From: Plectosphaerella cucumerina
Lineage: Eukaryota; Ascomycota; Sordariomycetes; Glomerellales; Plectosphaerellaceae
Direction: 5' to 3'
DNA length: 64,000 bases
NCBI GenBank assembly: GCA_020746995.1
Contig: JAGPXD010000002.1
Location: forward strand, 1,426,001 to 1,490,000
The position numbers were made by a program, and so were the translations under genes. The notes under the pieces were generated by a model. The model was not told where the DNA came from, did not search any database, and worked only from the letters and a program-made list of their open reading frames with translations. Positions 47,404 to 59,726 of this stretch are shown piece after piece. The first letter of the stretch is position 1; each line of letters begins with the position of its first letter.

Positions 47404-48361
47404 GATGTCGATGTCGAAGCTTCTCAGCTTCGATGGGTATGTGGTAGGAGATGTCGGGCAGATGGAACAGGGTATAGCAATGCGTGCTGAAGCTTCAATG
47501 GCAGCGGGTTTTGGCTCTTCAAATACCCTCGACAGAATCCGGTGCGACGAGGGCAACCGGGAGTGGTTCGAGATTGAGGAGCGACGGGATCAGAAGAGCA
47601 AAGTGGTGTGTTTTGTCTGGGAGCGGAGGAGGGGGAGGAAGGTCTGGAATATCGAAAAGGGAGGCAGGGCTAGGGAGAAGCCGGGGAAGCTTAGGTGTTT
47701 GGGGCGACGGGCGGCAACTTGCAAGGGCAAAAGCTGGGGGCAGGCACGGCCGCGGCCGGGCGTTGCACCTTCGAGGTGCACAGCTTTCATGCCGAGGGAG
47801 CATCTGAACAGGGGGCGACGGCTATGGGCGGGGATGCCGCGGCGGGCATGGGCGCTGTGATTCGCCAATCTAGAGAAGCCCGGTTGGCCTGATTGGCGCG
47901 GGGCGATACCTGGAATGCAAGCCTCGAAAGTCACTTCTCCGCGATGGCACCTCGGGAAGTCAGTCCACGGAACAGGTGATGTCGGGTATTTCTTCGGCCA
48001 TACGGGGTTCGGGATTTTGTGCTGTCTGTGAGGTACACCTCTTTCTGCTACCCATCTTCAGGTTCACTTAGAGCAGTAGAGACACTGACGGGCGAGGAAA
48101 TGAGATCAAACAGACTGGACGAGTTTTTCCAAGGCAGAGAGACCCGGCAGGCAAGCGGTACTTGTCGATGCCCCGCTAATGTACCTCGCCTCACCGGCTC
48201 CATCCTAAACTTTTTGCTTGCATCGGACGTGCATCGTCAGTCTCAGACAAGGCGGCCGTATCAATCAGAAGAGAGGGCCGGCCTTCCACCACAAAAATCA
48301 GCAGCGCACCTAAGTTGATGCATGCACTAACCACCTCAACCCCGCGTTTCATCCAGCCACG
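47404..48361. promoter_or_regulatory. Divergent promoter, DUF3984 gene / ELP1
   Basis: 958 bp between divergent starts. A 7-bp perfect inverted repeat, tgcacct-tcg-aggtgca, lies at 47764-47780. No gene is supported. Confidence 0.5.
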
Positions 48362-51300
48362 ATGCGTAACTTGCGCGGCATCCGTCACGACAGGTGGGCG
48401 CACCCGGACGTCACCGCGACCTGCTGGGACCCCGCCAAAGATGAGATCCTGTGCACGATAGGGCCCACGGAGCAGGCGCCCACCATCGAGCTCGTGAGGC
48501 TGTCGGACAAACCACCAATGTGAGAGCAACTCCTTTTGGCTATTCTGTGCATAGGCTGACGCTCCTGAAGAAAGTCCCAGACCGTAGCGTCATGGGATGC
48601 TCCCTCGCCCAACCCCGATGTGCTCGTCGACACCATCGTGAGCCTTCACCACTTCAGCGACACCTCGACGACATGTGTCATCCTCGCCGGTGGCGACATT
48701 GTCACCATCCAGGAGCCCGGCTTCGAGGCCGGCGGCGACGCACACATTGAGATTGTCGGCTCCATCGACGCCGGTATCTCCGCCGCCCGCTGGTCCCCTG
48801 ACGATGAGCTGCTGGCTCTCACCACCCGTGAGGGCAACGCTGTCTTCATGGGCCGATCTTTCGACCCGATTGCCGATGTGCCCATGACCGTCGAGGACCT
48901 CAAGGCCTCCAAGCACGTCTCTGTCGGGTGGGGAAAGAAGGAGACTCAGTTCCAGGGCCGAGGTGCAAAGGCTATGCGCGATCCCACCATCCCTGAGAGG
49001 GTTGACGAGGGTGTGCTGTCGGCTCAAGACGACGGCGGTGTGACTGTCACGTGGAGGGGCGATGGTGCCTATGTCGCCGTCAACTCGGTCGAGGGAGGTG
49101 CCAGGAGGGTCATCAGGGTGTATTCTCGCGAGGGCGTGCTGGACAGCGTTAGCGAGCCTGTCGATGGGCTTGAAGGCGCCTTGAGCTGGCGGCCAGCCGG
49201 GAACCTGATTGCCGGCGTTCAGAGGCTGCAGGACAGGGTCGACGTCGCGTTTTTCGAGAGGAACGGACTGCGGCATGGGCAGTTCACGCTGCGGTCCCCC
49301 GCGGGACCGGTCACGTCCCAGACGCGGATACGGCTCGAGTGGAACTCGGATTCGACGGTGCTTGCTGTTCTTCTGGATGATGTTGTGCAGTTGTGGACGA
49401 TGGGCAACTATCACTGGTACCTCAAGCGGGAGATGCCCATCCAGTTGGGCCATGCGAGCTTGGCGTGGCACCCGGAAAAGGCGTTGCGGTTTGCACTGGC
49501 CACTACTGGTGAGTTCTGGAGCAGAAAGCTTACAGTTTGTGGACAGAGACTGACTTGGAACAGATGATGTCGCATCTGTTGAGAATATCTTCACGGTATC
49601 GCGCGGTGTGCTGAGTCCCCCCAACGACTTTGGAGCCGTGGCCGTCATCGACGGACAAACACTCAAGATGACCCCTTTCCGCACCGCCAACGTCCCTCCC
49701 CCGATGTCCATGTTCGACCTTGAGCTTCCATCAAGCATCGTCGATGTTGCCTTCAACGGACTCAACACCCTCATGGCAGTCCTGCACCGCCACGGCGTGG
49801 AAGTTTACCAGTGGCAGACCAAGGGCGAGCGTTCTGTGCGCTCGACGTTGCTATCCAGCATCAAGTTCGACGCCTCAAAGACAGCTTCTCAAGTCTGCTT
49901 TACTTCAGACGATTCTATATGTGTGCTCACGCTTGAGGCTTGGGGTACGGTTGATTTCTACAAGCTTGAGTATGGGGAGACTATCAGCACTGTCGAGCTC
50001 TCCAGCACGGACACACCGACCCCTGTGTCCTCCATCTCGAGCCCCTCGGGCTTGTCCGATACCCAGGCCCACGCTCAGAGCCGGTCAGGCAGCATCTACA
50101 CAGTCTCGACGGCCGAAGCCCTGAACCCCGTCGGTTTGGCACTATCACCACCTCTGCCCTGGTGTGAGTATCTCAGTATCGACGGCGAGAATGTGGCCGT
50201 GGGCATGAGCAAAAATGGTCACCTATACGCCAACTCGAGGCTACTGGCGAAGAACTGCACATCATTCCTGGTGACCCCTGACCACCTTGTCTTCACTACT
50301 GCGAACCACTTCGTCAAGTTCATCCACCTACTCTCTCCTGATGGTAAGGATGCTCGTGTGAAGGAGTACCGCCATGCGATGCTAACGTATTTGCAGAAAT
50401 GGAGGTTCCCGCAGACGATCCAGAGGTGGATGAAAGATGCAGAAGCGTCGAGAGAGGCAGCAAGCTCGTCACGGCCATTCCCACCCTGATGAGCCTGGTG
50501 CTCCAGATGCCCCGAGGCAACCTCGAGACCATCTACCCTCGAGCCATGATTGTTGCCGGTATCAGGAAGCTGGTTGACGAGAAGAACTACGGCCGTGCTT
50601 TCACATACTGCCGCTCGCAACGAGTGGATATGAACATCCTCTACGACCACCGGCCTGAGCAGTTCATTACCAATGTTGGGCTTTTCTTGGAGCAGCTCAA
50701 GGACGTGTCGTACATTGACCTGTTCCTGTCGTCGCTACGGTGAGTACTTCTGGCTATGTACAACATGGCATTTACTAACCTGTTGCAGAGAGGAGGACGT
50801 CACACAGACCATGTACAAGGACACCAAGAAGTCGTCCTCGCACTTCCCCGGCGCCGCCCCTGAGGCTGCCGCTTCAACAGTTCCCGAGGGCTCTTCAAAG
50901 TCCAAGGTCAACAAGATTTGCGACGCTGTTCTTGCCCACCTGGCCAGCAAGAAGGCCACAAACCTGCAGAACATCATCTCTGCACACGTCTGCAAGGTCC
51001 CGCCAGCTCTAGAGGATGGCTTGACCCTCGTCGCAGAGTTGATGCAAGAGGATGATAAGCTTGCCGAAACGGCCGTCGAGCATATCTGCTTCCTCGTGGA
51101 CGTCAACCGTCTGTACGACACTGCACTGGGTCTCTACAACCTCGAGCTTGCGCTTCTCGTGGCCCAGCAATCCCAAAGGGATCCGAGGGAATATCTTCCC
51201 TTCATTCAGAACCTCCACCAGCTGCCCGAACTGCGACGGAAGTTTGAAATTGACGACCATCTTGACAGACGGGCCAAGGCCCTGGCGCACCTCAAGGCCA

Positions 51301-52475
51301 TGGATGCCTTTGAGGAACTGGAGAAGTACACCGTGAAGCACGGCCTCTACCAGGACGCATTGGGACTTTACCGCTACGACGTCCCGCGTCACCGCGCCCT
51401 CACAAACCTCTACGCCGAGCACCTCGAGGCGAATTCCAAGTATCGCGATGCGGGTCTGGCCTATGAGCACCTCCAGAACTACGCAAAGGCCATGAGCTGC
51501 TACCGCGCCGTCGGGGCTACCAGCTGGCGCGAATGTCTCTTCGCCGCCAGCCAGCAGCAGCCGCCGCTGTCGACCGAGGCTCTGGAAGAGTTGGCCAGCG
51601 TCCTCGCCGACGCCCTCACCGAGGCCAAGGACCACGTCTCCGCGGCTACCATTCACCTTGATTACCTCTCCTCTGTGCCTGACGCTGTCCGCTCACTGTG
51701 CAAAGGCGCGCAGTTCGCTGAGGCGATGCGCATCCTCGCTTTCCGCTCGCAGCCGGAGCTGCTGTCCACCGTCTTCGATCCCGCTCTGGTCGACGCTCTT
51801 TCCAGCACTACGGAACTCCTCGCCGATTGCAAGGCTCAGCTCAAGGCGCAGGTGCCACGAATCATGGATCTCCGGCGCCGCGCTGAGGAGGATCCTCTGG
51901 CCTTTTACGAGGGCGAGCGCGTCGGTGGCGGCGAGGACCTCCCTGATGATGTCTCCATCGCCGCGTCGTCGCGTATCAGCACGTCGGCGTCGCTCTTCAC
52001 GCGGTATACTGGCAAGGCCGGCAGCGTAGGCACGGTCGGTACGGGAGTCAGCCGTGCGACGAGCAAGAACCGGCGCAGGGAGGAGAAGAAGCGTGCCCGT
52101 GGGCGTAAGGGCACGGTGTACGAGGAGGAGTACCTTGTCAACAGCGTGCGGAGACTCGTGGAGAGGGTTGAGAGCGTCAAGGGCGAAGTGTCTGCTCTCA
52201 TCTTCGCCTTGGTCAGGAGAGACATGGGCGAGCGGGCTAGGGCTGTTGAGGTGCTCATGGCCGAGGTGACGGAAGGTTGCCGTGTGGCGGTCGCTGAGGT
52301 GTTCCCCACTGCTGCATCGACGGAGGCAGTCCAGGGCGACGGTGAGGCGGTCGAGATGGCTGGTCCCATGGGAGGGGGCCAGGGTGTGTTCAACGAGCAC
52401 ATGGCGGCGAGAAGCAAGAAGCAGGAGCCGCCGGTTCTGACGGCATTTGAGAAATTGGCGCTGCTTGGATCTTAG
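48362..52475 (+). CDS. elp1: Elongator complex subunit 1 (ELP1/IKI3)
   Basis: Largest scaffold subunit of Elongator, which installs 5-carbamoylmethyl-type modifications on wobble uridine of tRNAs in the cytosol. Exons 48362-48519, 48571-49508, 49564-50343, 50397-50739 and 50789-52475 give 1301 aa (yeast 1349). The N-terminus starts MRNLRGIRHD and builds WD40-type propellers (for example VGSIDAGISAARWSPDDELLALTT and LEWNSDSTVLAVLL). The C-terminal half is a helical TPR-like array (ALGLYNLELALLVAQQSQRDP, HGLYQDALGLYRYD). A basic patch KNRRREEKKRARGRKG matches the tRNA-binding segment known in yeast Elp1. Intron 1 preserves the ASWDAP block only with an AAG acceptor ten bases after a GCTGAC branch point. 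Convergent with uL24m, 166 bp apart. Confidence 0.96.
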
Positions 52476-52641
52476 AGGAGCATGACGGATAGACAGATAC
52501 ACACAAAAGCACGAGGGCATGGGAACGACGGACGGCGTTTCGCTGCTAAAAGTACAATGTTGCACATTTTGTGTTCTATCTTGCATGGATATGGTTGGTT
52601 GTTGTACAGACGAAGCCCCGGCTCCCCTCGGACTACTACTA

Positions 52642-53828
52642 CTATGACGAAGGCGGCGGTGCGTCGGTCGTCGCCGTTGGCGGCACCTCGGACAGGCCGG
52701 CGTTGGCCAGGGAGTCGGCCTTGTTGCGGGCGATGACCTCGCCGATGCGGGCGAGCATGTCGTCGGAGAGGACGGGTGCACCGCGGGCCCTGCGCAGATC
52801 GCGCTCCTGCTTGTTGAACTCCTGGAGCGGGGTGAGCATGTCGGCGGTGAGCTTGCGGCTGTTGCGGCGCTCGGCCTCCTCGGCCTCCTTGCGCTCGACG
52901 AACTCCTGCTCGTGGCGGGTCCTGAACTTTGAGTAGCGGTTGCGCAGCTCGTCGATGACGACCGAGGGCATCGGGGGCTGGAGGAGGGTGGGCATGAAGG
53001 TCGGGGCCTCGACGTCGGCGCGGCGGGTGTCGGCGGGCTTGTCCTCGCGGATGGTGGGCTCGCGGTCGGGCCAGGGGACGGCGATGTTGAGGCCGGTGAT
53101 GTAGCGGGTCCACATGCGGAAGGAGGCGTGGCGGTGCCAGGTAACCTTGCCGCGGGTGAGGGACTGGACGACGACGTCGCGGGTGATGCCCGTCTCGGGG
53201 TCGGTCAGGGGATGGACGAGACGAATGGCGGAGATGGGGATGTGTGTCGGGATGGTCGAGGTGGCGGTTTGGTTGGGGTCCAGCTCGCGGTACATGGTGG
53301 GGATCTTCATCAGGCGCTGTAGGGGGAAAGAACAGGTCAGTCATGTCCGCGGAGAAGCAATCGTGAGTAGCGCAATGGGCGTACCTTGGCTGAGTCGGCA
53401 AGCTGGACGGTGGCCGTCTCGATGTTGATCTTCGCGATCTTGTCGATGACGCCCTTGTCGGGTCCGGCGGTGACAACGACGCGGTCACCGGGGACGATGT
53501 TGAGATATTGTGCACCGCCTGCCCAAGCACAGCGGGCCTCGATCTCCCACGCCTTCAGGGGCGCGGTCATCGTCATGCGGGCGCCCTCGGTAGCAGCGTG
53601 GGACATCTGGCCGTCGATGTTGCGGAGGGGGGCCAGGGGCCCGAGGTCCCAGTCCTCGCGGCGGCGGATGCGGGCGGTGCGGAGGTCCTTGACGACGCTC
53701 TGGAGGGCCGACTTTGTCTCGCGGCGGCGGTCGGCCTGGGCCTGGCGGAACTCGAGGAGGGACTTTCTCTTTGCGCGGTTCGCGGCGTTGCGCTGGGCTT
53801 CCGCCGTCCGCTTGACGAGCTTCTGCAT
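52642..53828 (-). CDS. mrpl40: Mitochondrial large-subunit ribosomal protein uL24m (yeast Mrpl40-like)
   Basis: Exons 53385-53828 and 52642-53316 (68-bp intron, phase 0) give 372 aa, starting MQKLVKRTAEAQRNAANRAKR. The basic N-terminus suits a mitochondrial presequence or rRNA contact. The KOW motif reads IVPGDRVVVTAGPDKGVIDKI, as in bacterial L24. Downstream, HPLTDPETGITRDVVVQSL and WTRYITGLNIAVPWP are typical of fungal mitochondrial L24. The C-terminus is charged and helical with a Pro/Thr/Ser tail. The symbol follows the yeast gene by family and is not independently verified. Confidence 0.9.
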
Positions 53829-56276
53829 TGTGGCGGGGGAGGCTGCTGGGCGAGCAGCCGCTTATCGGGGGAGGTTGTGAGGGCCGGGAGGTCGGCGGGA
53901 GGGAGGAGGTGGCCCTTCGGGGTGGGCTGGGGGGGTGGTTCGTCGATAGAAGTCGTCGTCGTGATGGTCGTGATCTCTCCCAGCTGGCGTTGGACGATAA
54001 AATTCACGTCCAATTGAGATGTGGTTTGGGGGGCTGTCATTGGTCAGATAAATATGGGGCTCGGGGACGTCCAGGGGCGAGCTCCCACTGGCACCGGCTG
54101 GCCGCTACGCTCTCCCGGCCGGCTCACCGACAGGACCCTTCACCGAGGGACTGAGATCAACCTGGACGTTGTGAAAGACGTTGCCGACATGACGCAGGAT
54201 GTATTCTCGTCTTTCTCATGTCTACTGGGAACATGCCTCAGGAGTGAATCCAGGTAGACTGTTGGAAAGAGCCAAGTTAGAGCCCGAAACTCCAGCACCC
54301 CTATACCTCGGGGAGTTCTCCTGCAGCATCACGTAAGGAATAGCAGACTGACATCGAGTACAGAGTCAGACAGTAAGTCAGATGAGCCTCACACGGGTAT
54401 ATCTTTCCCCTGGTTACCGTGTCCAGAGAAATCCACCACCTCGTCGGAGAGGCTGAGCAGAGCGCCCTGAGATCGCCCTGGCGGAGACATCTCGGATTCG
54501 CGATGCGTTAGCGTTGGCGACATGCCCTTCGGCTGCGTCCGACGTGCTGCTCACACCTCGGAGTCCTACGGAGTCCTAGGTGTGGCAGAGCCGTGGCGGC
54601 ACCGCGCGATGGCACGGACTGGTGGCTGGTGTGATGAGGAGAGCCGCGTGGACTCAGCTGAGCAGGGCAGCCCAGGGAAGCTACGAGAGCTTGGACCACC
54701 CACCTGTCTGGGCTTGATGAGGACCGCCCGCCCTGCAGCGTCAAGGGCCCTGCAGGTGCAGCATGTACCCGAGAGGAAGCACGCTTACTCGCGTTGTGTT
54801 GGTGGTGCTTCATGCGGGGATGCAACGCCGCAACTTGGGGGGCAGCGCGGCGAGGACGATGAGACGCATCTTGTCGGGAGTGACCGCGTTTGGCCGCCGT
54901 CGATGCCGTCGTGTCGGTCTGTTTATGGCGGTCTGGTCCGCCCCGTCGACGATCTCTTCCTGGGTCAGGGGACTGTCATCTGAACTGAAGAGGAGTTGCC
55001 GTCACGGTGCGCGCGTACCGGAGATGGGCGGCGGTGGATGGTCAGGTACCTGACTGTTGGCGAGGTAGACGTGTGTGATGAGTCGGCTGGGTGACGTGAC
55101 CCCCAGTAGCCGTCCTGCCGTCCCCCAGAAGAAGCCGGCATCGTATCGTATTCCGGTCGTTCTAGTGGCAGGTCAGGCCTGGCGCGATGGGGCCCGTTCT
55201 CGGGCTATCGACATGGAAGACGCTCCTTGAATGAATATCTCTGCTGGCAGTGCTGGCTGCCTCTTTATTCGAGTCGGGAGAGTGGACCGACGGGGAGACG
55301 TGATGGGCGGGTACTGGTACCGGTACCTGCGATTGTGTCCGGTTGGTGCAGGATTCGGGTCAGGAGGTACATGTACTTGCAGGGGCATCCCATCCCATTG
55401 CCGTGCTCTTCTCACCTTGCCATCCCAGATCTGGAGGCGCACCTAGCAACGACGGGGAGCATGGCAACGGTAGGCACGCGACGAGTCCCCTATTCTTGTC
55501 ACGTCAAGGAGGAAAGTCGTTTGTGATTTGGGTCATATCGAGCCGAAACATCTTGGCCCATGCCTTCTGCCTTTCGAGAGACCAGAGACACAGGTCCTTT
55601 AAACAGCCCCCAAGACATGGAAGTCCTCTGCTCGATGGCCTACCAGGCAAACTGTGAATGTGTCACGCCGGCCAGCCTGCCTCGCTGTCAGTCACTTGTC
55701 TGCCTGATATGTGTCCTCGGCATGCAAATGAGGCTTATCGATGACGAGAAGTCCTGGATTCCCTTTGTCCTGGCCGGCTTCCATCACAGGTGACTTCCAT
55801 GGGCGGGCAGTGCTCTCAGGCCTTAAATAGCGGAAGGACCGCCTGTGGCCGCTTCCTACAGCGCCCGCGTCAGCGCATCAGTGCCCCAGAAAACAACCCG
55901 CCCGCCGCCAGCCCGTGCTCCACGTCCGCTCGTCTCGCCTCCACTGCCCGCTGCCCACTGCCCGCTGGCTGCACCTCTCACCACCTGCCCGCCCGCCCCA
56001 GCTGCCTCCCGTCCCGCGCCCACGCGCCGCCTCCCCCCGTCTGCCCGTCAAGTCAGCCATTTCTGGTTCCCAGCCCGGCCCAGCCCAGGTCCCCCGTCCG
56101 TCTGGTCTCTCCTTCCACGTCCCAAAACCCCCTTCCCTTAACGCAACACAACTCTGCCTTCTCCATCTCTCCGCGATCCACGTCCTCGACCTGCATCTTC
56201 ATTTCCAACCCCCAATTACACCCGCCGCCTCCTTCGCCTCAGCTCGTCTCCTTCTCCATCACATCCATCCTTCACC
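53829..56276. promoter_or_regulatory. Divergent intergenic region, uL24m / RHO1
   Basis: 2.45 kb between divergent starts, unusually long for this window. The last ~450 bp before RHO1 are pyrimidine-rich on the plus strand, a typical fungal 5' leader. Open frames such as 54522-54983 have no domain. No gene or RNA gene that I can support. Confidence 0.5.
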
Positions 56277-57544
56277 ATGGCCGAGATCCGCAGAAAGCTC
56301 GTCATCGTCGGCGACGGTGCTTGCGGTAAAACCTGCTTGTTGATGTGAGTTGTTGCCTCTGCCTCTGCCTCTGCCTTTGCCCCCGACATCGTCTCTTCCC
56401 TCCGCTCCGTTGTCCGGCCCATTCGACACACGCACCCACGCAACCCAACTCATCGATCGCACGCCCCCCGACCGACCACATCGCCTACGATACCTGAGAC
56501 TGTCGCCGCCCGTCATCGCCCTCTACTCCATCCCATCAAACTCGACCTCATCGCCTTTCCTTTGCTCCATCGTCGCCGTCCGTGCCTCGTCGCTGACTCT
56601 CGCGTCACAGTGTCTTCTCCAAGGGTACCTTCCCCGAGGTAAGAACCCATCTCCCCCGACCAATCTCCCGCCCTCGCGTGCTCTCCGCCCATCACTGCCG
56701 CCACCGCCCTGCTTCGAACGTCCGCCCCAACATGTCGCCCCCTCACCTCACCCGCATGCACGCTCGCCCGCCGGGCAACGGGTTCAGCCCAACGGCGGCT
56801 CGTGGGCCGCCATGGCCATCCATTCGCCGGCCACCCATTACATCAGGCTCCGGCCATCTACCTATGAACACCTGGCTGACTCTACCAACAACAGGTCTAC
56901 GTCCCCACCGTCTTCGAGAACTACGTCGCCGATGTCGAGGTTGACGGCAAGCACGTCGAGCTGGCCCTTTGGGATACCGCCGGTCAGGAGGATTACGACC
57001 GTCTTCGCCCTCTCTCCTACCCCGACTCGCACGTCATCCTCATCTGCTTCGCCGTCGACTCGCCCGACTCCCTGGACAACGTCCAGGAGAAGGTACGCCG
57101 TCGCCCGTCCCGTCCCAACGCTTTCTCTTTCCCGTCTAGGCGCGACCGATCGCTGACACGTGCAACCCCTTCCCATAGTGGATCTCCGAGGTTCTGCACT
57201 TCTGCCAGGGCCTGCCCATCATCCTTGTTGGCTGCAAGAAGGATCTCCGCTACGACAGTAAGACGATGGAGGAGCTCCGCAAGACGAGCCAGAAGCCCGT
57301 CTCGCCCGAGGAGGTATGTGCAGTTCCAAATATCTGGTCGACATCCGACCTCGTCCCGACCGCGTGCTAATCATTACCGTCACAGGGTGAGGAGGTCCGC
57401 AAGAAGATCGGCGCCTACAAGTACCTCGAGTGCTCTGCCAAGACGAACGAGGGTGTCCGCGAGGTGTTCGAGCACGCCACTCGCGCTGCCCTGCTGTCCC
57501 GCTCCAGGGGCAGCGGCAAGAAGCACAAGTGCAACCTGCTTTAA
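56277..57544 (+). CDS. rho1: Rho-type small GTPase RHO1
   Basis: Membrane-bound switch that activates beta-1,3-glucan synthase and the Pkc1 cell-wall-integrity pathway and organises actin. Exons 56277-56344, 56611-56638, 56895-57092, 57179-57313 and 57386-57544 give 195 aa. All Rho boxes are present: P-loop GDGACGKT (12-19), switch [10 protein letters not shown], switch [11 protein letters not shown], base-specificity VGCKKDLR with the Rho insert after it, and ECSAK. The tail KKHKCNLL is a polybasic CAAX ending in Leu, predicting geranylgeranylation. Exon 2 is only 28 nt. Introns 1 and 2 (266 and 256 bp) are long, and intron 1 has a short CTCTGC repeat. Assignment to RHO1 rather than RHO2/3/4 or CDC42 rests on overall sequence ([20 protein letters not shown]). 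Confidence 0.96.
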
Positions 57545-58591
57545 ACATACCCGCGTCGCATCACCCCCGCGTCCGTCTTGCACCCTTCTGGGGGTCTTCT
57601 GACCCACCCTGTAATCTCGATCATCGTCGTCCCAATGCCACCAACAACACCCACCACCCATCACGTCCAACGCGGGAGTTCCATCTTTTCCCTTCCACGG
57701 CTGTCCGGTTGAGCGGGGGTATGCGGCGGTCTGGGAGGCGAGGGCTATATCCGCCTGCATAGGTCCTCGGAATTTTGGAGTTTTTGATCAATATCGTCTT
57801 CTCGTCGTCTGAAAGAACTTTTTGCGCAGAAACAACCGCACCCTCGCACGCACACGACGCTGGCACGCCTCGTTCCGGCAGGCTCGCGGCCCCGCGCGTT
57901 TCCTTCCGTCGCCACGTTTTCGCTTTGGCTTTTCTCGAGAGGCTTTTGGTGTCCTCTTGTGCCGTCCATCTTTGACTCCTCCCCCTGATTTTCCGGCCAG
58001 CGTGATGACGGACGAGAGAGCAAGGGAGTGGGAGGGAGGGGACAGACGGGGCCTCCTCCTAGCATCGCCGGTGAAACAGGGCGTCTGGTACACGCATTTC
58101 TTCGCTCGTATTTTCCTGTTCTTGTCTGCGCGCAGTAACGGACCAAGTGTCTAGACGGTGGATGGCTCGTTCTTCGGTCGGCGGTTCGTTGGTCAGGTAG
58201 TACAACTCTGGACAGTGGATTGCTATGGAGGTTTTCTATGCCTTGGACTATCGTGATAAGGATGACATGTTCATGTTCAAGGCTGAGATTAAGGGTAGAC
58301 AGACATCACGAGCTGCGCGTCACCCTGGGAGCAGATCACTCTTGCCGATCGGACAGTCGTCTCAAAGCATTCATTCGTAAGGTACTTCTGGAACCAGCAT
58401 CGTCCCGTCAGCCGCTACAACGCCCCCAACACCGTGACCCGACGCCGCCCTCTCTCAAGCAGCCTGTTCCGCCCCGCCGGGGAATGGGTATCTCCTCCTC
58501 GGCCCGCCTCCATGCTCGTCAATCTGCCATTGTACACTTGTCTTGCTACATCCGCTCACCGGTCACGGTCACGGTGGGTGTGGCCTGGCGC
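57545..58591. other. Convergent 3' region, RHO1 / Cys-rich peptide gene
   Basis: 1.05 kb between two stop codons, presumably a long RHO1 3' UTR and downstream DNA. Apparent frames here (for example 57745-58146, -) carry no domain. Nothing else seen. Confidence 0.5.
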
Positions 58592-58771
58592 TTAGGCGGG
58601 GCAGGTCTGCAGGGCGTCAGTTCGTCAGTACCGATAGGACTGTACTGGATAGGACTAGAGGGGGGAAGTAGGACGTACGGCGCCGCAGGAGGAGCAGGTC
58701 TTGGAGGACGAGTCGGAGGAGGCGCCGCACTTGGGGCAGGCGGAGTCGTGGGCGTTGACGAGGGGCTGCAT
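58592..58771 (-). CDS. Small Cys-rich peptide, 35 residues
   Basis: Very short two-exon gene: 58679-58771 and 58592-58606, with a 72-bp GTACGT...GCAG intron. The peptide begins MQPLVNAHDSACPKCGAS, has a Ser-rich middle, and ends CSSCGATCPA, giving a C-x2-C ... C-x2-C-x3-C pattern. The second exon contributes only the last four residues (TCPA) and the stop. The frame, a good donor/acceptor pair and the tidy Cys spacing make coding plausible. I believe similar tiny proteins exist in other Sordariomycetes. It could be a metallothionein-like metal binder or a minimal zinc ribbon; neither is shown. No signal peptide. Confidence 0.65.
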
Positions 58772-59726
58772 GGTTGGTGATGTGTTTGAGAGGGTTTGGA
58801 GGTTGTTTTGTTTTTGTCTTGGGAAGGGGTGTGGTGAACGGGAGGGAGTATGTAAATAGGAGGAGGAAGAGGTCCAAGGGTCCAAGCGAAGCGGGGTTGC
58901 GAGACGGAGGGGTCGACGCGGGCCTTGGGTATTTATCCTCCTGCCAGTCGCACCTTACATCACTCGCGTCTGACGGATGGCCCCCTCCATCTCAGCTTGT
59001 CGATTTACCGGACCCCACGTCTGATTCAGAGAAGGAGGGTGGTATGTATCTCGGTGGTTACTCTGCCGCAGCCTGGGCTGATGTTACATGGCCCTTCTCT
59101 GCCGCAACCTGCACGGTTCTTCAGAGTGTGTCTCAACTCGTGAGACAACCAGAAGCTCATGGTACTCTTGAAAGGTCGGGAAGAGAGCTTCTTCCTCTTT
59201 GCTTGTGAGGATGTGCAAGTCCCGCCTCGGGCGGTAACACGGTAAGATGGGACGGGACGGTGGATGGGGGCCATCTCCGGCGACCAATGGATGCGGGGGT
59301 GATGACCACCCGGGCCCCCCTTTCGCGGGACCTGGGCAGCGGGCTAAGTAGGCTGCTGAGGGGGGTTTGGGGCATGAAGGAGGGAGGAGAGGAGGGTTAT
59401 CGCTGCATCTGCTGCGAGCCTTGCTGGGCACAGGCGGTTGGTGCGGCACAAGTGGGTTGATGAAGAGGCGGTGGAAGAGAATCCATGCGGATGGGGCACG
59501 CACGTGGGACGGGACTCGTCTTCGTATTCAAACATACGGCCATCGAAATTCAGTTACAGCGTCAGAAGGACCGGCACCCGTAGGAGTCGCCTGACGTCTA
59601 AAGATACATGTGGGGTATTGAGTGTGTTCTACAGCGGTGCTGGGATTCGTATGCAAAAGGTGAGCCCGGCAGGCCATGTCTATCCAGAAATATCACCTTG
59701 TCGGTGAGAGACGCGCTGGTATCTTT
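58772..59726. other. Intergenic region upstream of the Cys-rich peptide gene
   Basis: 955 bp between two minus-strand genes: promoter and leader of the small gene (pyrimidine-rich on the minus strand near 58772-58880) and the 3' flank of the transporter gene. Short frames only. Confidence 0.5.
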
